Assembly: GCF_000315625.1 (NCBI RefSeq)
Contig: NW_005434599.1
Location: 68,846 to 97,496 of the forward strand
DNA: 28,651 nucleotides
Direction: 5' to 3'
From: Guillardia theta CCMP2712
Lineage: Eukaryota > Cryptophyceae > Pyrenomonadales > Geminigeraceae
Positions 14,600 through 24,330 of the stretch are shown here, one piece after another; positions within the stretch are counted from its first letter, which is position 1; the number at the start of each line of letters is the position of its first letter. The notes below the pieces were generated by a model. It was given only the letters and a program-made list of their open reading frames with translations, did no database searches and was not told the DNA's origin. The translations under genes were made by a program, and so were the position numbers.

Positions 14600-15301
14600 T
14601 GGTTTTTGGTTTTTCCGGGCTTGAGTACAAGTGTACCTCAGTTCTTGAGATACCCCGGACCCGGTGGCACATCTCGCGGGCGCAAGATACCATGTCGGCC
14701 AGCCCTGAGACAACAGCATCGCCCCGGGCCCACGCCAAGTGAGTATGACAGTGAGGACCTGAGGTGGGAGATGGAATGTTCGGAGGAGGCTGGCTTCGTC
14801 TCAAATGACTTGTGCGATTGGTGTTTAGACCCGTGGGCGGCCGGTATCGACTAGGCATGTCACAGCTCGTAGCAACCCAAGCTCTCTTCAGATGAAGACT
14901 GGGCTACTGCGACTGAGGGACAGCATCTACAAGCGATCGGTAGCCCGAGTCTACTCTCACTCAAGGAGAATCGTTGTCGTGTGGTGCAGAGCTCAAGGTC
15001 ACTGCAAGAGGCTGCAAGGAACAAGCCCCACGAGGAGAGGAGCGCTTCGACATCTCGGGGAGAAGGCGCGTCAAAGGGCATCAGCCTGATCTGTCAACGC
15101 TGTGCACGTGTACACGGTGTATGTGTATGTGCAGTAACGGTACATCACGGTGCCTCAACGTAGGTTTGCGAACTGAATGAACATTAGTGAAGGGCCTTGA
15201 TGTGTATCAGGCAGTCTGACCAGCGGAGTTTATCAGTGTTAAAGCCAGTAGGAGCACGTACTTGCCCACTTGCGTCGGAGAGGCACTAGTGACACGAGCC
15301 C
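14600..15301 (+). repeat. Tandem-array copy A, internally deleted
   Basis: The first ~90 bases match 15713-15800 of copy B, then the sequence jumps to exon 2 of the repeat gene (match to about 16689). This removes the promoter, the 5' UTR and exon 1. The exon 2 remnant (14697-14854) carries a 7-base GC-rich insertion at about 14724-14732 that shifts its frame. The downstream non-coding part (14855-15301) is full length and close to copy C. Confidence 0.85.
14697..14854 (+). pseudogene. Remnant of the KTVRDIW-type repeat gene, exon 2 only
   Basis: Reads as the C-terminal exon of the array gene. The end still encodes LDPWAAGID and a stop at the same place as in copies B and C, but there is no exon 1. 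A CGGGCCC insertion relative to copy C breaks the frame. Confidence 0.8.
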
Positions 15302-15937
15302 GACTGTCAGGCTTGCAGTGGGCCAGAAACTAGACTGACGTAGTACTGACACATACATCGTACCACACGCAGAACCATCAAAGCTGCCCTCGTACAGAAG
15401 ATCAGATTGACCGTCCTCTTCTTGAAGGGCCGATGATAATCATGGCAAGTTATGTTCCTTGACAGTCACATGGCGACGACTGCGGCGAAGCACGTGACTT
15501 CGGATCCAGACTCTGAGGGGCCTGGTGTCACGGTCACGGTCCTCGAGACTCCAGTCGCCACTAACAAATCCAACCGGCGACTGCCGAGTGGCCGCCCTGC
15601 CGCCTGATCATGCCACTGAGCCGTCCCGGCGTCCGGTAGTAGACTGGATCCGGCGACAGCCCGGCCTCTTGAGGATCCGCCGATGGGGATGACCTGAGCA
15701 TTTGGATGACTGGTTTTTGGTTTTTCCGGGCTTGAGACAAGTGTACCTCAGTTCTTGAGATACCCCGTGGCACATCTCGCGGGCGCAAGATACCATGTCG
15801 GCTGACGGTGTACTGACTTGGCTGAAATCTCCTCGCGCGAGCCTGTTTGAGAGTTGAGATCCGGATCCGATCTCGCGTCTGACAATAATATCTCCCCTAT
15901 GCCCCAGATACCGGGTGCCCTACGTAGGTGTATCTCA

Positions 15938-15943
15938 TATAAA
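15938..15943 (+). promoter_or_regulatory. TATA-like element of repeat gene copy B
   Basis: TATAAA lies 240 bases before the ATG at 16183. A pyrimidine-rich leader and a probable 5'-UTR intron (acceptor TCAATCGCAG two bases before the ATG) lie between them. The same element is conserved in copy C. Confidence 0.45.
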
Positions 15944-16060
15944 CCTCCCGCATTAAATAACCTCCCCCGAAAGTACAAAGCAGTCGCCCTCCCCCTGAAC
16001 CGCTTCCATCCTCTCGACTGCTGCTCGCCTCCTCCCTCTCTACTGCTTGCTTTCCGATAG

Positions 16061-16131
16061 CCCTCCTGTCCTGTGTCCTTTGTCCTGTCCTGTGTCCTGT
16101 GTCCTTTGTCCTGTCCTGTCCTATCCTGTGC
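16061..16131. repeat. Imperfect GTCCT pentamer repeats in the leader of copy B
   Basis: About a dozen imperfect TCCTG/GTCCT units precede the ATG of the repeat gene. In copy C the run is much shorter (about 17895-17925) and is followed by different pyrimidine-rich sequence, so this is a length-variable part of the unit. Confidence 0.8.
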
Positions 16132-16182
16132 AGCCTTTCAACGCTTGTTGTCACCTGCTTTGCTTGCTTGTCAATCGCAGGC

Positions 16183-16766
16183 ATGGACCAACCTGCCATG
16201 AGCGCTTGGGACCACCTGCCTGAGTACATGTCGCCGTCAACCAATCCTTTAAGCGCCAACCCCTTTCAGACTGTCGAGTCCGCCAGCACGATCCGCTGTC
16301 CTCTCAAACTCAGCAGGAATGCTGACACCACCCGCACCAGGAAGCTCACGGCAGACGCTGCCGTCCGCATCTTCAAAGAGCGAGTATCGCTCGAGGCCAA
16401 GAGTAAGTTCGCAGAAAGCGAGGTAGTAGGGAAATGTTATGGGGTGAGCCCAAAGACCGTGCGAGACATCTGGGACAGAAAGTCATGGGCACGACACACG
16501 GAGTCGTTGGTTGCCAAGCATGAGCAAGTGCCAGCAAGGCAAGAGGTCAGGGACGACACGCAGGTCCAAGGAGTGGCGTGCGACGGCCCGGGAGCGAGCA
16601 GCTCGAATCACAAGTCAGCCTACCCCCCATCGCATGCTCTACAGATTTCCCATTCTTTGACAGCATGGAGGATGCGATGGTTGGGGCGCCCAGCCCTGAG
16701 ACAACAGCATCGCCCATGCCAGGTATGCATGGGTGTCTAGACCCGTGGGCGGCCGGTATCGACTAG
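16183..16766 (+). CDS. KTVRDIW-type helix-turn-helix protein, array copy B
   Basis: Two exons, 16183-16538 and 16664-16766, give 152 residues. Exon 1 starts MDQPAMSAWDHLPEYM. It holds a helical region TADAAVRIFKERVSLEAKSK and then SEVVGKCYGVSPKTVRDIWDRKSW, which reads as a helix-turn-helix DNA-binding unit: the second helix would be SPKTVRDIW. The donor after AAG is GC (GCAAGA) where copy C has GT, so splicing needs a GC-AG intron. If unspliced, the frame runs on to 16740. Exon 2 is shortened in frame, and SEYDSEDLRW and following residues are replaced by GMHG before LDPWAAGID. Inferred role: small DNA-binding regulator or mobile-element protein. Function is unknown. Confidence 0.6.
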
Positions 16767-17770
16767 GCATGAAGACTGGGCTACTGCGACTGAGGGACAG
16801 CATCTACAAGCGATCGGTAGCTCTACTCTCACTCAAGGAGAATCGTTGTCGTGTGGTGCAGAGCTCAAGGTCACTGCAAGAGGCTGCAAGGAACAAGCCC
16901 CACGAGGAGAGGAGCGCTTCGACATCTCGAGGAGAAGGCGCGTCAAAGGGCATCATCTGTCAACGCTGTGTACGTGTACACGGTGTATGTGTATGTGGTC
17001 CCGGTACGTCAACGTAGGTTTGCGAACTGAATGAACATTAGTGAAGGGCCTTGATGTGTATCAGGCAGTCTGACCAGCGGAGTTTATCAGTGTTAAAGCC
17101 AGTAGGAGCACGTACTTGCCCACTTGCGTCGGAGAGGCACTAGTGACACGAGCCCGACTGTCCTTGCAGTGGGCCAGAAACTAGACTGACGTAGTACTGA
17201 CACATACATCGTACCACACGCAGAACCATCAAAGCTGCCCTCGTACAGAAGATCAGATTGACCTTCCGGCGTCCTCTTCTTGAAGGGATAATAATCATGT
17301 TCCTTGACAGTCACATGGCCCGCCAACCGTGCGGCGAAGCACGTGACTTCGGATCCAGACTCTGAGGGGCCTGGTGTCCTCGAGACTCCAGTCGCCACTA
17401 ACAAATCCAACCGAGTGGCCGCCCTGCCACCTGATCATGCCACTGAGCCGTCCCGGCGTCCGGTAGCAGACTGGATCCGGCGACAGCCCGGCCTCTTGAG
17501 GGCGATGATCCGCCGATGGGGATGACCTGAGCATTTGGATGACTGGTTTTTGGTTTTTCCGGGCTTGAGACAAGTGTACCTCAGTTCTTGAGATACCCCG
17601 TGGCACATCTCGCGGGCGCAAGATACCATGTCGGCTGACGGTGTACTGACTTGGCTGAAATCTCCTCGCGCGAGCCTGTTTGAGAGTTGAGATCCGGATC
17701 CGATCTCGCGTCTGACAATAATATCTCCCCTATGCCCCAGATACCGGGTGCCCTATGTAGGTGTATCTCA

Positions 17771-17776
17771 TATAAA
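17771..17776 (+). promoter_or_regulatory. TATA-like element of repeat gene copy C
   Basis: TATAAA in the same context as in copy B, 258 bases before the ATG at 18029. Conservation between the two copies is the main support; both are recent duplicates, so this is weak evidence. Confidence 0.45.
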
Positions 17777-18028
17777 CCTCCCGCATTAAATAACCTCCCC
17801 CGAAAGTACAAAGCAGTCGCCCTCCCCCTGAACCGCTTCCATCCTCTCGACTGCTGCTCGCCTCCTCCCTCTCTACTGCTTGCTTTCCGATAGCCCTCCT
17901 GTCCTGTGTCCTTTGTCCTGTCCTCTCATTGACCCGCTTCTTCTCCACAGTCCGTGTCTTGTCGCGTCTCCGCCGTGCAGCCTTCAACGCTTGTTGTCAC
18001 CTGCTTTGCTTGCTTGTCAATCGCAGGC

Positions 18029-18679
18029 ATGGACCAACCTGCCATGAGCGCTTGGGACCACCTGCCTGAGTACATGTCGCCGTCAACCAATCCTTTAAGC
18101 GCCAACCCCTTTCAGACTGTCGAGTCCGCCAGCACGATCCGCTGTCCTCTCAAACTCAGCAGGAATGCTGACACCACCCGCACCAGGAAGCTCACGGCAG
18201 ACGCTGCCGTCCGCATCTTCAAAGAGCGAGTATCGCTCGAGGCCAAGAGTAAGTTCGCAGAAAGCGAGGTAGTAGGGAAATGTTATGGGGTGAGCCCAAA
18301 GACCGTGCGAGACATCTGGGACAGAAAGTCATGGGCACGACACACGGAGTCGTTGGTTGCCAAGCATGAGCAAGTGCCAGCAAGGTAAGAGGTCAGGGAC
18401 GACACGCAGGTCCAAGGAGTGGCGTGCGACGGGAGCGAGCAGCTCGAATCACAAGTCAGCCTACCCCCCCTCGCATGCTCTACAGATTTCCCATTCTTTG
18501 ACAGCATGGAGGATGCGATGGTTGGGGCGCCCAGCCCTGAGACAACAGCATCGCCCATGCCAAGTGAGTATGACAGTGAGGACCTGAGGTGGGAGATGGA
18601 ATGTTCGGAGGAGGCTGGCTTCGTCTCACATGACTTGAGCGATTGGTGTTTAGACCCGTGGGCGGCCGGTATCGACTAG
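18029..18679 (+). CDS. KTVRDIW-type helix-turn-helix protein, array copy C
   Basis: Exons 18029-18384 and 18505-18679 give 176 residues. The 120-nt intron starts GTAAGA and ends in a pyrimidine-rich CCCATTCTTTGACAG. Exon 1 is the same as in copy B, with the putative DNA-binding helices around VVGKCYGVSPKTVRDIWDRK. Exon 2 encodes an acidic, aromatic tail (EYDSEDLRWEMECSEEAG, then DWCLDPWAAGID) of the kind seen in activation or protein-interaction surfaces. This looks like the parent form of the array gene. I have seen KTVRDIW-like proteins as expanded families in algal and oomycete genomes, but know no function; that recollection is unverified. Confidence 0.68.
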
Positions 18680-19125
18680 GCATGTCACAGCTCGTAGCAA
18701 CCCAAGCTCTCTTCAGATGAAGACTGGGCTACTGCGACTGAGGGACAGCATCTACAAGCGATCGGTAGCTCTACTCTCACTCAAGGAGAATCGTTGTCGT
18801 GTGGTGCAGAGCTCAAGGTCACTGCAAGAGGCTGCAAGGAACAAGCCCCACGAGGAGAGGAGCGCTTCGACATCTCGAGGAGAAGGCGCGTCAAAGGGCA
18901 TCAGCCTGATCTGTCAACGCTGTGCACGTGTACACGGTGTATGTGTATGTGCAGTAACGGTACATCACGGTGCCTCAACGTAGGTTTGCGAACTGAATGA
19001 ACATTAGTGAAGGGCCTTGATGTGTATCAGGCAGTCTGACCAGCGGAGTTTATCAGTGTTAAAGCCAGTAGGAGCACGTACTTGCCCACTTGCGTCGGAG
19101 AGGCACTAGTGACACGAGCCCGACC

Positions 19126-19480
19126 GTCCTGTCCTAACTAGACCGTGGCTGACATAGTAGCGACCGTGCACCGTGACGGTGACATACATCCGATACCGGT
19201 ATCGCGGCGGCCACATGCGGCAGAACAACGGGGGCCGGCGAAGATCAGAGTCAGATTGACTGCCACCGGAACTGAGTTCTTCACGGATGATACGATCATG
19301 TTACTTGACAGCATTGCCAACCGTGAACCGCCGATGATTGGCCGCCTGCACTGCCGCCTGATCATGGCGCGGCCCTTGAGAGAACGGAAGTTACTGATTT
19401 TGGGCTTGACTCGCGGTAGTAAGTTTGTGAAAGACTCGAATCTTGTCGGAAGGATTCCGAAGTTTAGTTAGCTTGAGAAA
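19126..19480 (+). repeat. Decayed partial array copy D
   Basis: Short blocks follow the order of unit sequence 17170-17600: GTGACATACATC, ACCACATGCG-like, AGATCAGA, TCAGATTGAC, TTGACAG, CTGATCATG, CCCTTGAG and GGGCTTGA. They are separated by extra GC-rich stretches absent from copies B and C. No gene is left in it. Confidence 0.6.
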
Positions 19481-19534
19481 TAAAAAAATTCTTCGACAAG
19501 ATTCTTGGCACGCTGTTGAGACTGAGCCGGCCCC

Positions 19535-19733
19535 CGAATCATCGGCTCCGACGGCGGCGGGCCTGGCGGGGCTGGCCGGGCCCGGCCCCCCGGGCCAGGT
19601 CACCCGGGAGCCTCGGAGTGCAGCCGGGCCCGGGGAGCCCGGCGGCCACCGGCGGGTCAGTGACCGCCGCGGGAGCTGCCTGGTCCGGTGGGTGAGCGGG
19701 GATGTGGGTGTCAAAAGGTGCACGTCAGCCGCG
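19535..19733. other. GC-palindrome-rich right flank of the array
   Basis: Very GC-rich DNA with GGGCCCGG, CCCGGGC and GGCCGGGC words, like the left flank at 14430-14590. It ends just before the ATG at 19734 and should contain the promoter or 5' UTR of that gene. Earlier frames through it start at TTG and were not used. Confidence 0.55.
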
Positions 19734-22606
19734 ATGGGTGGCGGTGGGAACACAACGATGGGGATGAGGAGGAGGAGGAGGAGCGATGGGGAGAGGGCGG
19801 GAGCTATGATGCTAGCTCTGTGCTTCCTAGCTATGGCTGTGCATGCACAAGAACTGCCTCTTGATGGCGATGGCTTGCACTCGAACAATGTTCTGTCGTT
19901 CAACCCGTCAAAGGATCCGCTGGGAGACGTGGACACGTACAGGATGATATCCTCAGGAGATGTGGAGGGAGAGTGGTCCAAGGACGATGGCAGAAACATC
20001 ACAGAGAAGATGAAGGAGCTGATGACTTTCGGGAGCATTGTTCATGTCGATGTCAAGCTGGTTGGATTCGATGGTGATGGAAACTACGACGTGAATGTGA
20101 ACGAAGCTGATTTCCTCCGCTACTTCGAGACCGTCTTGGAAGAGCATGAGAAGGAGGCCATGGTCTTGAATGCACGCGCAGGGGCTCCCCACAGCCTTCC
20201 AATCAGGCGCAAGTTCTTCTTCCGCGTAATGAAGGCCAAAAAGAGTTTAAATGAGGACCTGGCGAGCAGGATACGTTCCTGGATCGTGACGGAGATGAAG
20301 GACGAAGACAGGGAGCGAGTCATCAAGAACGGATCTCCTGTGCCCGTCTCCATCGTTGATGACGTCATTCGCAAGGATTACTTGGAATCAGACCCATCCC
20401 AGACCCATACCATCTACATCCTGAACCCGAAGAAGGTTTCTGCCCCTCCTAAGAAGGAAGAGGCTTCCAAGGCCGTAGAGGCGCACGACCCCGATCATCC
20501 TCCCTTCCATGAAGGCGACCTGCCGCACGAGCCTGATCCTGCATGGATGCATGCGGCGTCCGAGCCGGAGTACATTCCGTACTGGTATGACGGGGCTCTC
20601 AAAGGGGGTAGCTCTCCTGGGGAGCAGAAGCAAAAGTCAGCATGCGGGACGACGATGTGGGCAGGACTGGAGAGGTACATGTGGATCGACCTGACAGCAG
20701 GCCCGATCCTCTTCGGGCCTCACACCTCCGGGGAGGGCCTCGTGTCGGAGCTTTCGATCCCCAGGCTGGACAACTTTCAAGTGGAGAGCCTAGACTGGAA
20801 CGGAGGCCATCACTTCGCCTACATCCAAGAGTTCCTTGCCGAGCTAGTGTCCTTGGTCTGCAAGACCAGCGACCTGCTCATCGAGCCCTCCCTGCATCAC
20901 TTTCCTGTCCCGCTGGCCAAGAAGCTTCGCCTGCACCTCGTTCACATTACCAACGACCCCAAGGTCAGGACGCAGTACGCGGACGAGACGGGATTCCTCG
21001 ACGGGGTGCCGCAAGTGCGAGGGTGGGACAACATTAAGTCGCAGCTGGGGCATCTGGGAGGAAACATCGCCGTCCAAGGGCAGACGATCCTCTACAACCG
21101 CACGGTCGTTCAGCTCAATGACTGCAAGTTCTGCCTGGCGGCCTACGCCGCGTCCTTGAAGAGCCACACCAGCACAGTGTTTCGCGGGCAGCTGAAGACG
21201 CAGGTGCACGAGTACCTGGACAGCAAGGAGCTGCACGAGCAGCTGCTCAACTTCCTGAACAAAGAGGAGCTCGGCTTCGCTCAGGAGCTCGGGATCTTTG
21301 GGTGGGTTCCGACTCAGTTCCTTGACTTGGACTCAGCTTACAGGGAGCACTGGACGATCCCCATCTTCCTCTTCGACCTCCAGGACACGGCACTCATCCT
21401 CCTCGACCGCTTCCACCAGGCAGTGTCCTTCCCGGAGATGGTGATTGCCCTCCAGACCCGCTCTAGCCCGGCGACTGTTGACTTCTCCTGCGCCGACGAG
21501 ATGATCACGGTCGACCCTCGAGACGCGACTCGCCCAATGCTGGGAGCGCTCCTGCAGACAGGCTGGGGGGTCGCTCCCACCCACGAGCACTTCAGCGGGA
21601 AGAAGCAGCAGGCGGAGGTCAACTACATGTGGTCCGCTGCCGCCACCCCCTTCGGTCCGTTCTCTACCTCGGAGAAACTGACGTTCTCCCTCGTCGATGC
21701 TGCACGGAGGAATCTAGTCTTCTCCGCTCTTAACTTCTCGATCGCCCAGGTGATCCTTCGACCTTTCTCCGAGAAACTCTCTTTCTTCTCCCCTCATTGC
21801 TTCCTTCAACCTCTATCTTCACCTCATCACTCTTTCCTCAACTTTTGCTCTTCTTCTCATCTCTGCGTTTCCTCTCCCTCTCCTTTCAATAATCCGCTCC
21901 GTCGTGCTCTTCCATCCTTCATAACTTCCCTTCCTCACATCCTTGTATCGTCCAGGTCTCCTTGACCCTTGAGCAATTCTCGAAGTTCGGCAAGAACATG
22001 GAGGACGTGCTGCTGGTGACCTGATCCTGTCTTCTTGACACCCGATGATCCTCCTTCAGCCTAGCGAGCATGTTCACTTCGTCCGCCGATGGAACGTCTT
22101 GAAGTTCAAGATCCTCAGAACCTCCACCTACCTCTCGCTCTTGAACTTCAACACGGCTCTCTTCTACGCCAGAAGGTCAGCACTCCTCCATGCCAGCCGC
22201 ATGCTGAATCTCATCTTTGCGAAACAGCACAAGGCATGACGTGAAGGCGATAAGGAATACTGTGCTGCATGCCGGCAAGTTCGTTCACACTTACATCGGA
22301 TGCTTGCACGACGAGAAGGTAGTTCACTGCTCGACGCTTTACTTCTGATTGGTTCTCAGCCCTCCATCCTGGCATTTCTCGTCTACTTCTTCGCAGGAGC
22401 TGCTCTGCTGATCATGGCCTACGTCTTCCTGCACAATCTCCTTGCTAAGGTCTCTCCCTCCTCCTCTGCTTCTCCACTTTCTGCTACTCTCTTCCTTGCC
22501 GTCTCCACCTCCTCTTTCTCTCCCTCCCTCCCTCCCTCCTTCCCTCCCTCCCTCTCTGACTCACAACCTGCAGAGGTCGAAAGCTGCTTTCAAGAAGAAG
22601 TTGTAA
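19734..22606 (+). CDS. Type I ER/secretory membrane protein, plant SPOT1/DUF7906-like
   Basis: Six exons: 19734-21749, 21956-22015, 22060-22175, 22234-22318, 22360-22449 and 22574-22606. All join in frame to 799 residues. The N-terminus has a basic stretch then a signal sequence MMLALCFLAMAVHAQ (ATGs at 19734, 19806 or 19809 could serve). A large lumenal region contains FGSIVHVDVKLVGFDGDGN, YMWIDLTAGPILFGP and sequons NIT, NRT and NFS. Exon 5 encodes one membrane span (FLVYFFAGAALLIMAYVF). The last residues KKKL form a dilysine ER-retrieval signal. RYMWIDLTAGP and the surrounding region recall plant DUF7906 membrane proteins such as SPOT1; this is from memory and needs a profile search. The molecular function is unknown to me. 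Confidence 0.75.
22497..22558. repeat. CTCC/CCCT-rich tract in the last intron of the ER membrane protein gene
   Basis: Repeated TCCCTCCC units in the intron 22450-22573, just before the acceptor CAACCTGCAG. It would serve as an extended polypyrimidine tract. Confidence 0.7.
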
Positions 22607-23317
22607 GCAGTCAGACGAGGAAGCGAGACAACGTCTCCACGAATGGTTCCATCGTAGATCCCTGGCAAGGTGGAGGAGGACAGACTCTTGCTCGTTTCTG
22701 AGGAGGATGGATATGAGGTGCGGAGGTACCTCCTCCTCCTCGTCCTCAGAGCGTGTCAGCCACCGAGTGAGATCCAACGAGTGAGACCTCCTCTAATACA
22801 GGCGCGCACGGGACTGTCTCCTCAGTGTACATACAGATGTGAAGGATGAAATTCCTGTCATAAACTCTACTTGTAACGTGTGACATGTAACATCTCCATT
22901 TCCATCATCTGCCGCGGCATCATGCGAAGGCGAGAAAGCTTTGCAGCAAGCAACAACCTGTTACAACCTTCTTGTATCTCCACATCTCTCACCTCCCGTG
23001 TTCATCCACTCACTAGCTCTCTCTTCACGCATCCGATAGACAGCATCGTCACAATACTGCTCTCCTCGCCTCTTTGCCCAATGAACACAGCATACCCAGC
23101 GTCACAAGATCGTTGCCAGCACATCCCACAGCGCTCTGTGCCCCAATCCTTTGCAAGCTAGAGACATTGACTTCTACCCGTCAACACAGCCAGTCTCATC
23201 AGTCTTCACCCGCAGCTCCAAACCATAACCCGTTGGACGATGGCTTCATGAATCATTTAGAATGTGATTTCATAAGGATTGTTATTAGCGTACAAGGACT
23301 TCATGGTCAAACCCTGT
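22607..23317. other. Spacer downstream of the ER membrane protein gene
   Basis: No supported gene. It begins with 3' UTR. A small inverted repeat (AGGTACCT region with CTCCTCCTCCTC) lies near 22720-22790. Short frames in it are not credible. Confidence 0.5.
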
Positions 23318-23754
23318 TTACCATCCATCGCAAGGGGCAACATCGGAGACCTGGGGGGCCAGGTGCTTGGCAACACAAGGAGAGGGCTGGTATACGTGAA
23401 TATCTTCGTTGTAAGTATTGTAGTTGAAATCTATGAATCAGTTAGCTCCCCCCTCTCCCCACCCCCCCCACCCGCCTCCTTCTCACCTGTCCAGGTGACG
23501 GTATATGGGCTCACAGGAGCTTCACGAGGATTGACTTCAGCAACCGACTCAAGCATCATCCTGGGGGCAAACGGGCGAGGAAGGAGAGTGAGGGAGGAGG
23601 TTGAAAGTCTTGGGCGAGAGAGAGACCCTCTTGAAGAGGAGAGCAGTGAAGCAGACGTCCGTGACCTTGTTGAGGAGGAGAGGAAGACGAGTAGAAGGAA
23701 CGCGGCGCCCCATGCGCATGCTGCGCCCAACCATACCGCCTTCCTTCCTGCCAT
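23318..23754 (-). CDS. Candidate small signal-anchor protein, two exons
   Basis: Exons 23754-23487 and 23430-23318, joined by a 56-nt intron with a good donor (GTGAGA) and an acceptor TTCATAG, give 126 residues. The start ATG is in a favourable context (CCCAATGGCA). The N-terminus has a hydrophobic segment (AVWLGAACAWGAAFLLLVFL) that could be a signal anchor. The rest is Ser/Arg-rich, then a tail containing FNYNTYNEDIHVYQPSPC. No family is recognised. An open plus-strand frame (23279-23788), also with a donor-like GTAAGT, overlaps it, so the coding strand is unsettled. Confidence 0.35.
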
Positions 23755-23789
23755 TGGCCCAAGGGTCACAGACCACCTACCCCATTGAA

Positions 23790-24330
23790 ATGAGGCAAAA
23801 GATGGGGTACGTATAACATTCCATGCTACCCACTGCTTTTCGACCAAATTGACCTAGTTGTGAGGGTAGGGGTGAAGAACATATGGTGGGGTTCATTTCC
23901 AGTAGAACACAGGGGTACTTCAGTAAGACAACCAGGGGTGCATTTGAGTGTGGATATTCAGGGTAGGGGTGGTATATACCCACCCCCATTTTCTGAATCA
24001 AGAAGTAGGGTAGTACCTCCAACGGAGGCGTAGAGCATGAACTCGGTACAAAAAGTTGGATTTTAATTCGCCTTTTACCAATAATATAATATTAACAAGT
24101 AGTATTTCAATATAAGTCATATAGAAATATAGTAACTCTTTCTAGACAAATTAGTAAGATTATTCTGTTTCTATTGGTTTTGTTCATTATTTAATTTTTA
24201 AAAGTCGTACAAATGATACCATTATTTGGTACTGTAGGAATTTGTGGTACAGATCCCTATTCTTGAGTTAGGTAGGACGGGTAGTGTATAGGAAGTAAAG
24301 ATTAGGGGTAGTACAGAACGAGGGGTAGAG
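23790..24330. other. Spacer with G-rich repeats and an AT-rich island
   Basis: The plus strand carries GTAGGGGTG- and GGGGTAC-type words at 23800-24030, the complement of the C-rich spacers at 3720-4110 and 10490-11780. These are followed by about 200 bases of AT-rich DNA (24055-24250). No gene is seen. Confidence 0.65.

Larger units (their letters stand above)
15302..17160 (+). repeat. Tandem-array copy B (about 1.86 kb)
   Basis: A complete unit measured from the GACACGAGCCCGACTGTC boundary to its next occurrence. It aligns with copy C throughout, with few substitutions but many short indels. Particular losses are about 80 bases in exon 2 (near 16726) and about 35 bases just after the stop codon (near 16770), the second with ATG microhomology at the join. 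Confidence 0.88.
17160..19125 (+). repeat. Tandem-array copy C (about 1.97 kb)
   Basis: The most complete unit, in direct orientation after copy B. The two gene start codons are 1,846 bases apart. It keeps the segments of exon 2 and the 3' region that copy B has lost. Confidence 0.88.

Noticed and set aside
14403-14858. 151-residue minus-strand frame over the left array flank
   Set aside because: Arg/Pro/Gly-rich reading of GC-palindrome DNA and of copy A antisense. Related antisense frames in copies B and C are shadows of the same repeat.
18386-18388. In-frame TAA stop in copy C as a nonsense mutation
   Set aside because: It is part of a splice donor (GTAAGA), and the downstream acceptor restores an open frame, so it is better read as the start of an intron.
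14717-19003. Short plus-strand frames after each repeat gene (KTGLLRLRDS type)
   Set aside because: They recur only because the unit recurs. They differ by indels that change frame between copies and lie in the 3' region.
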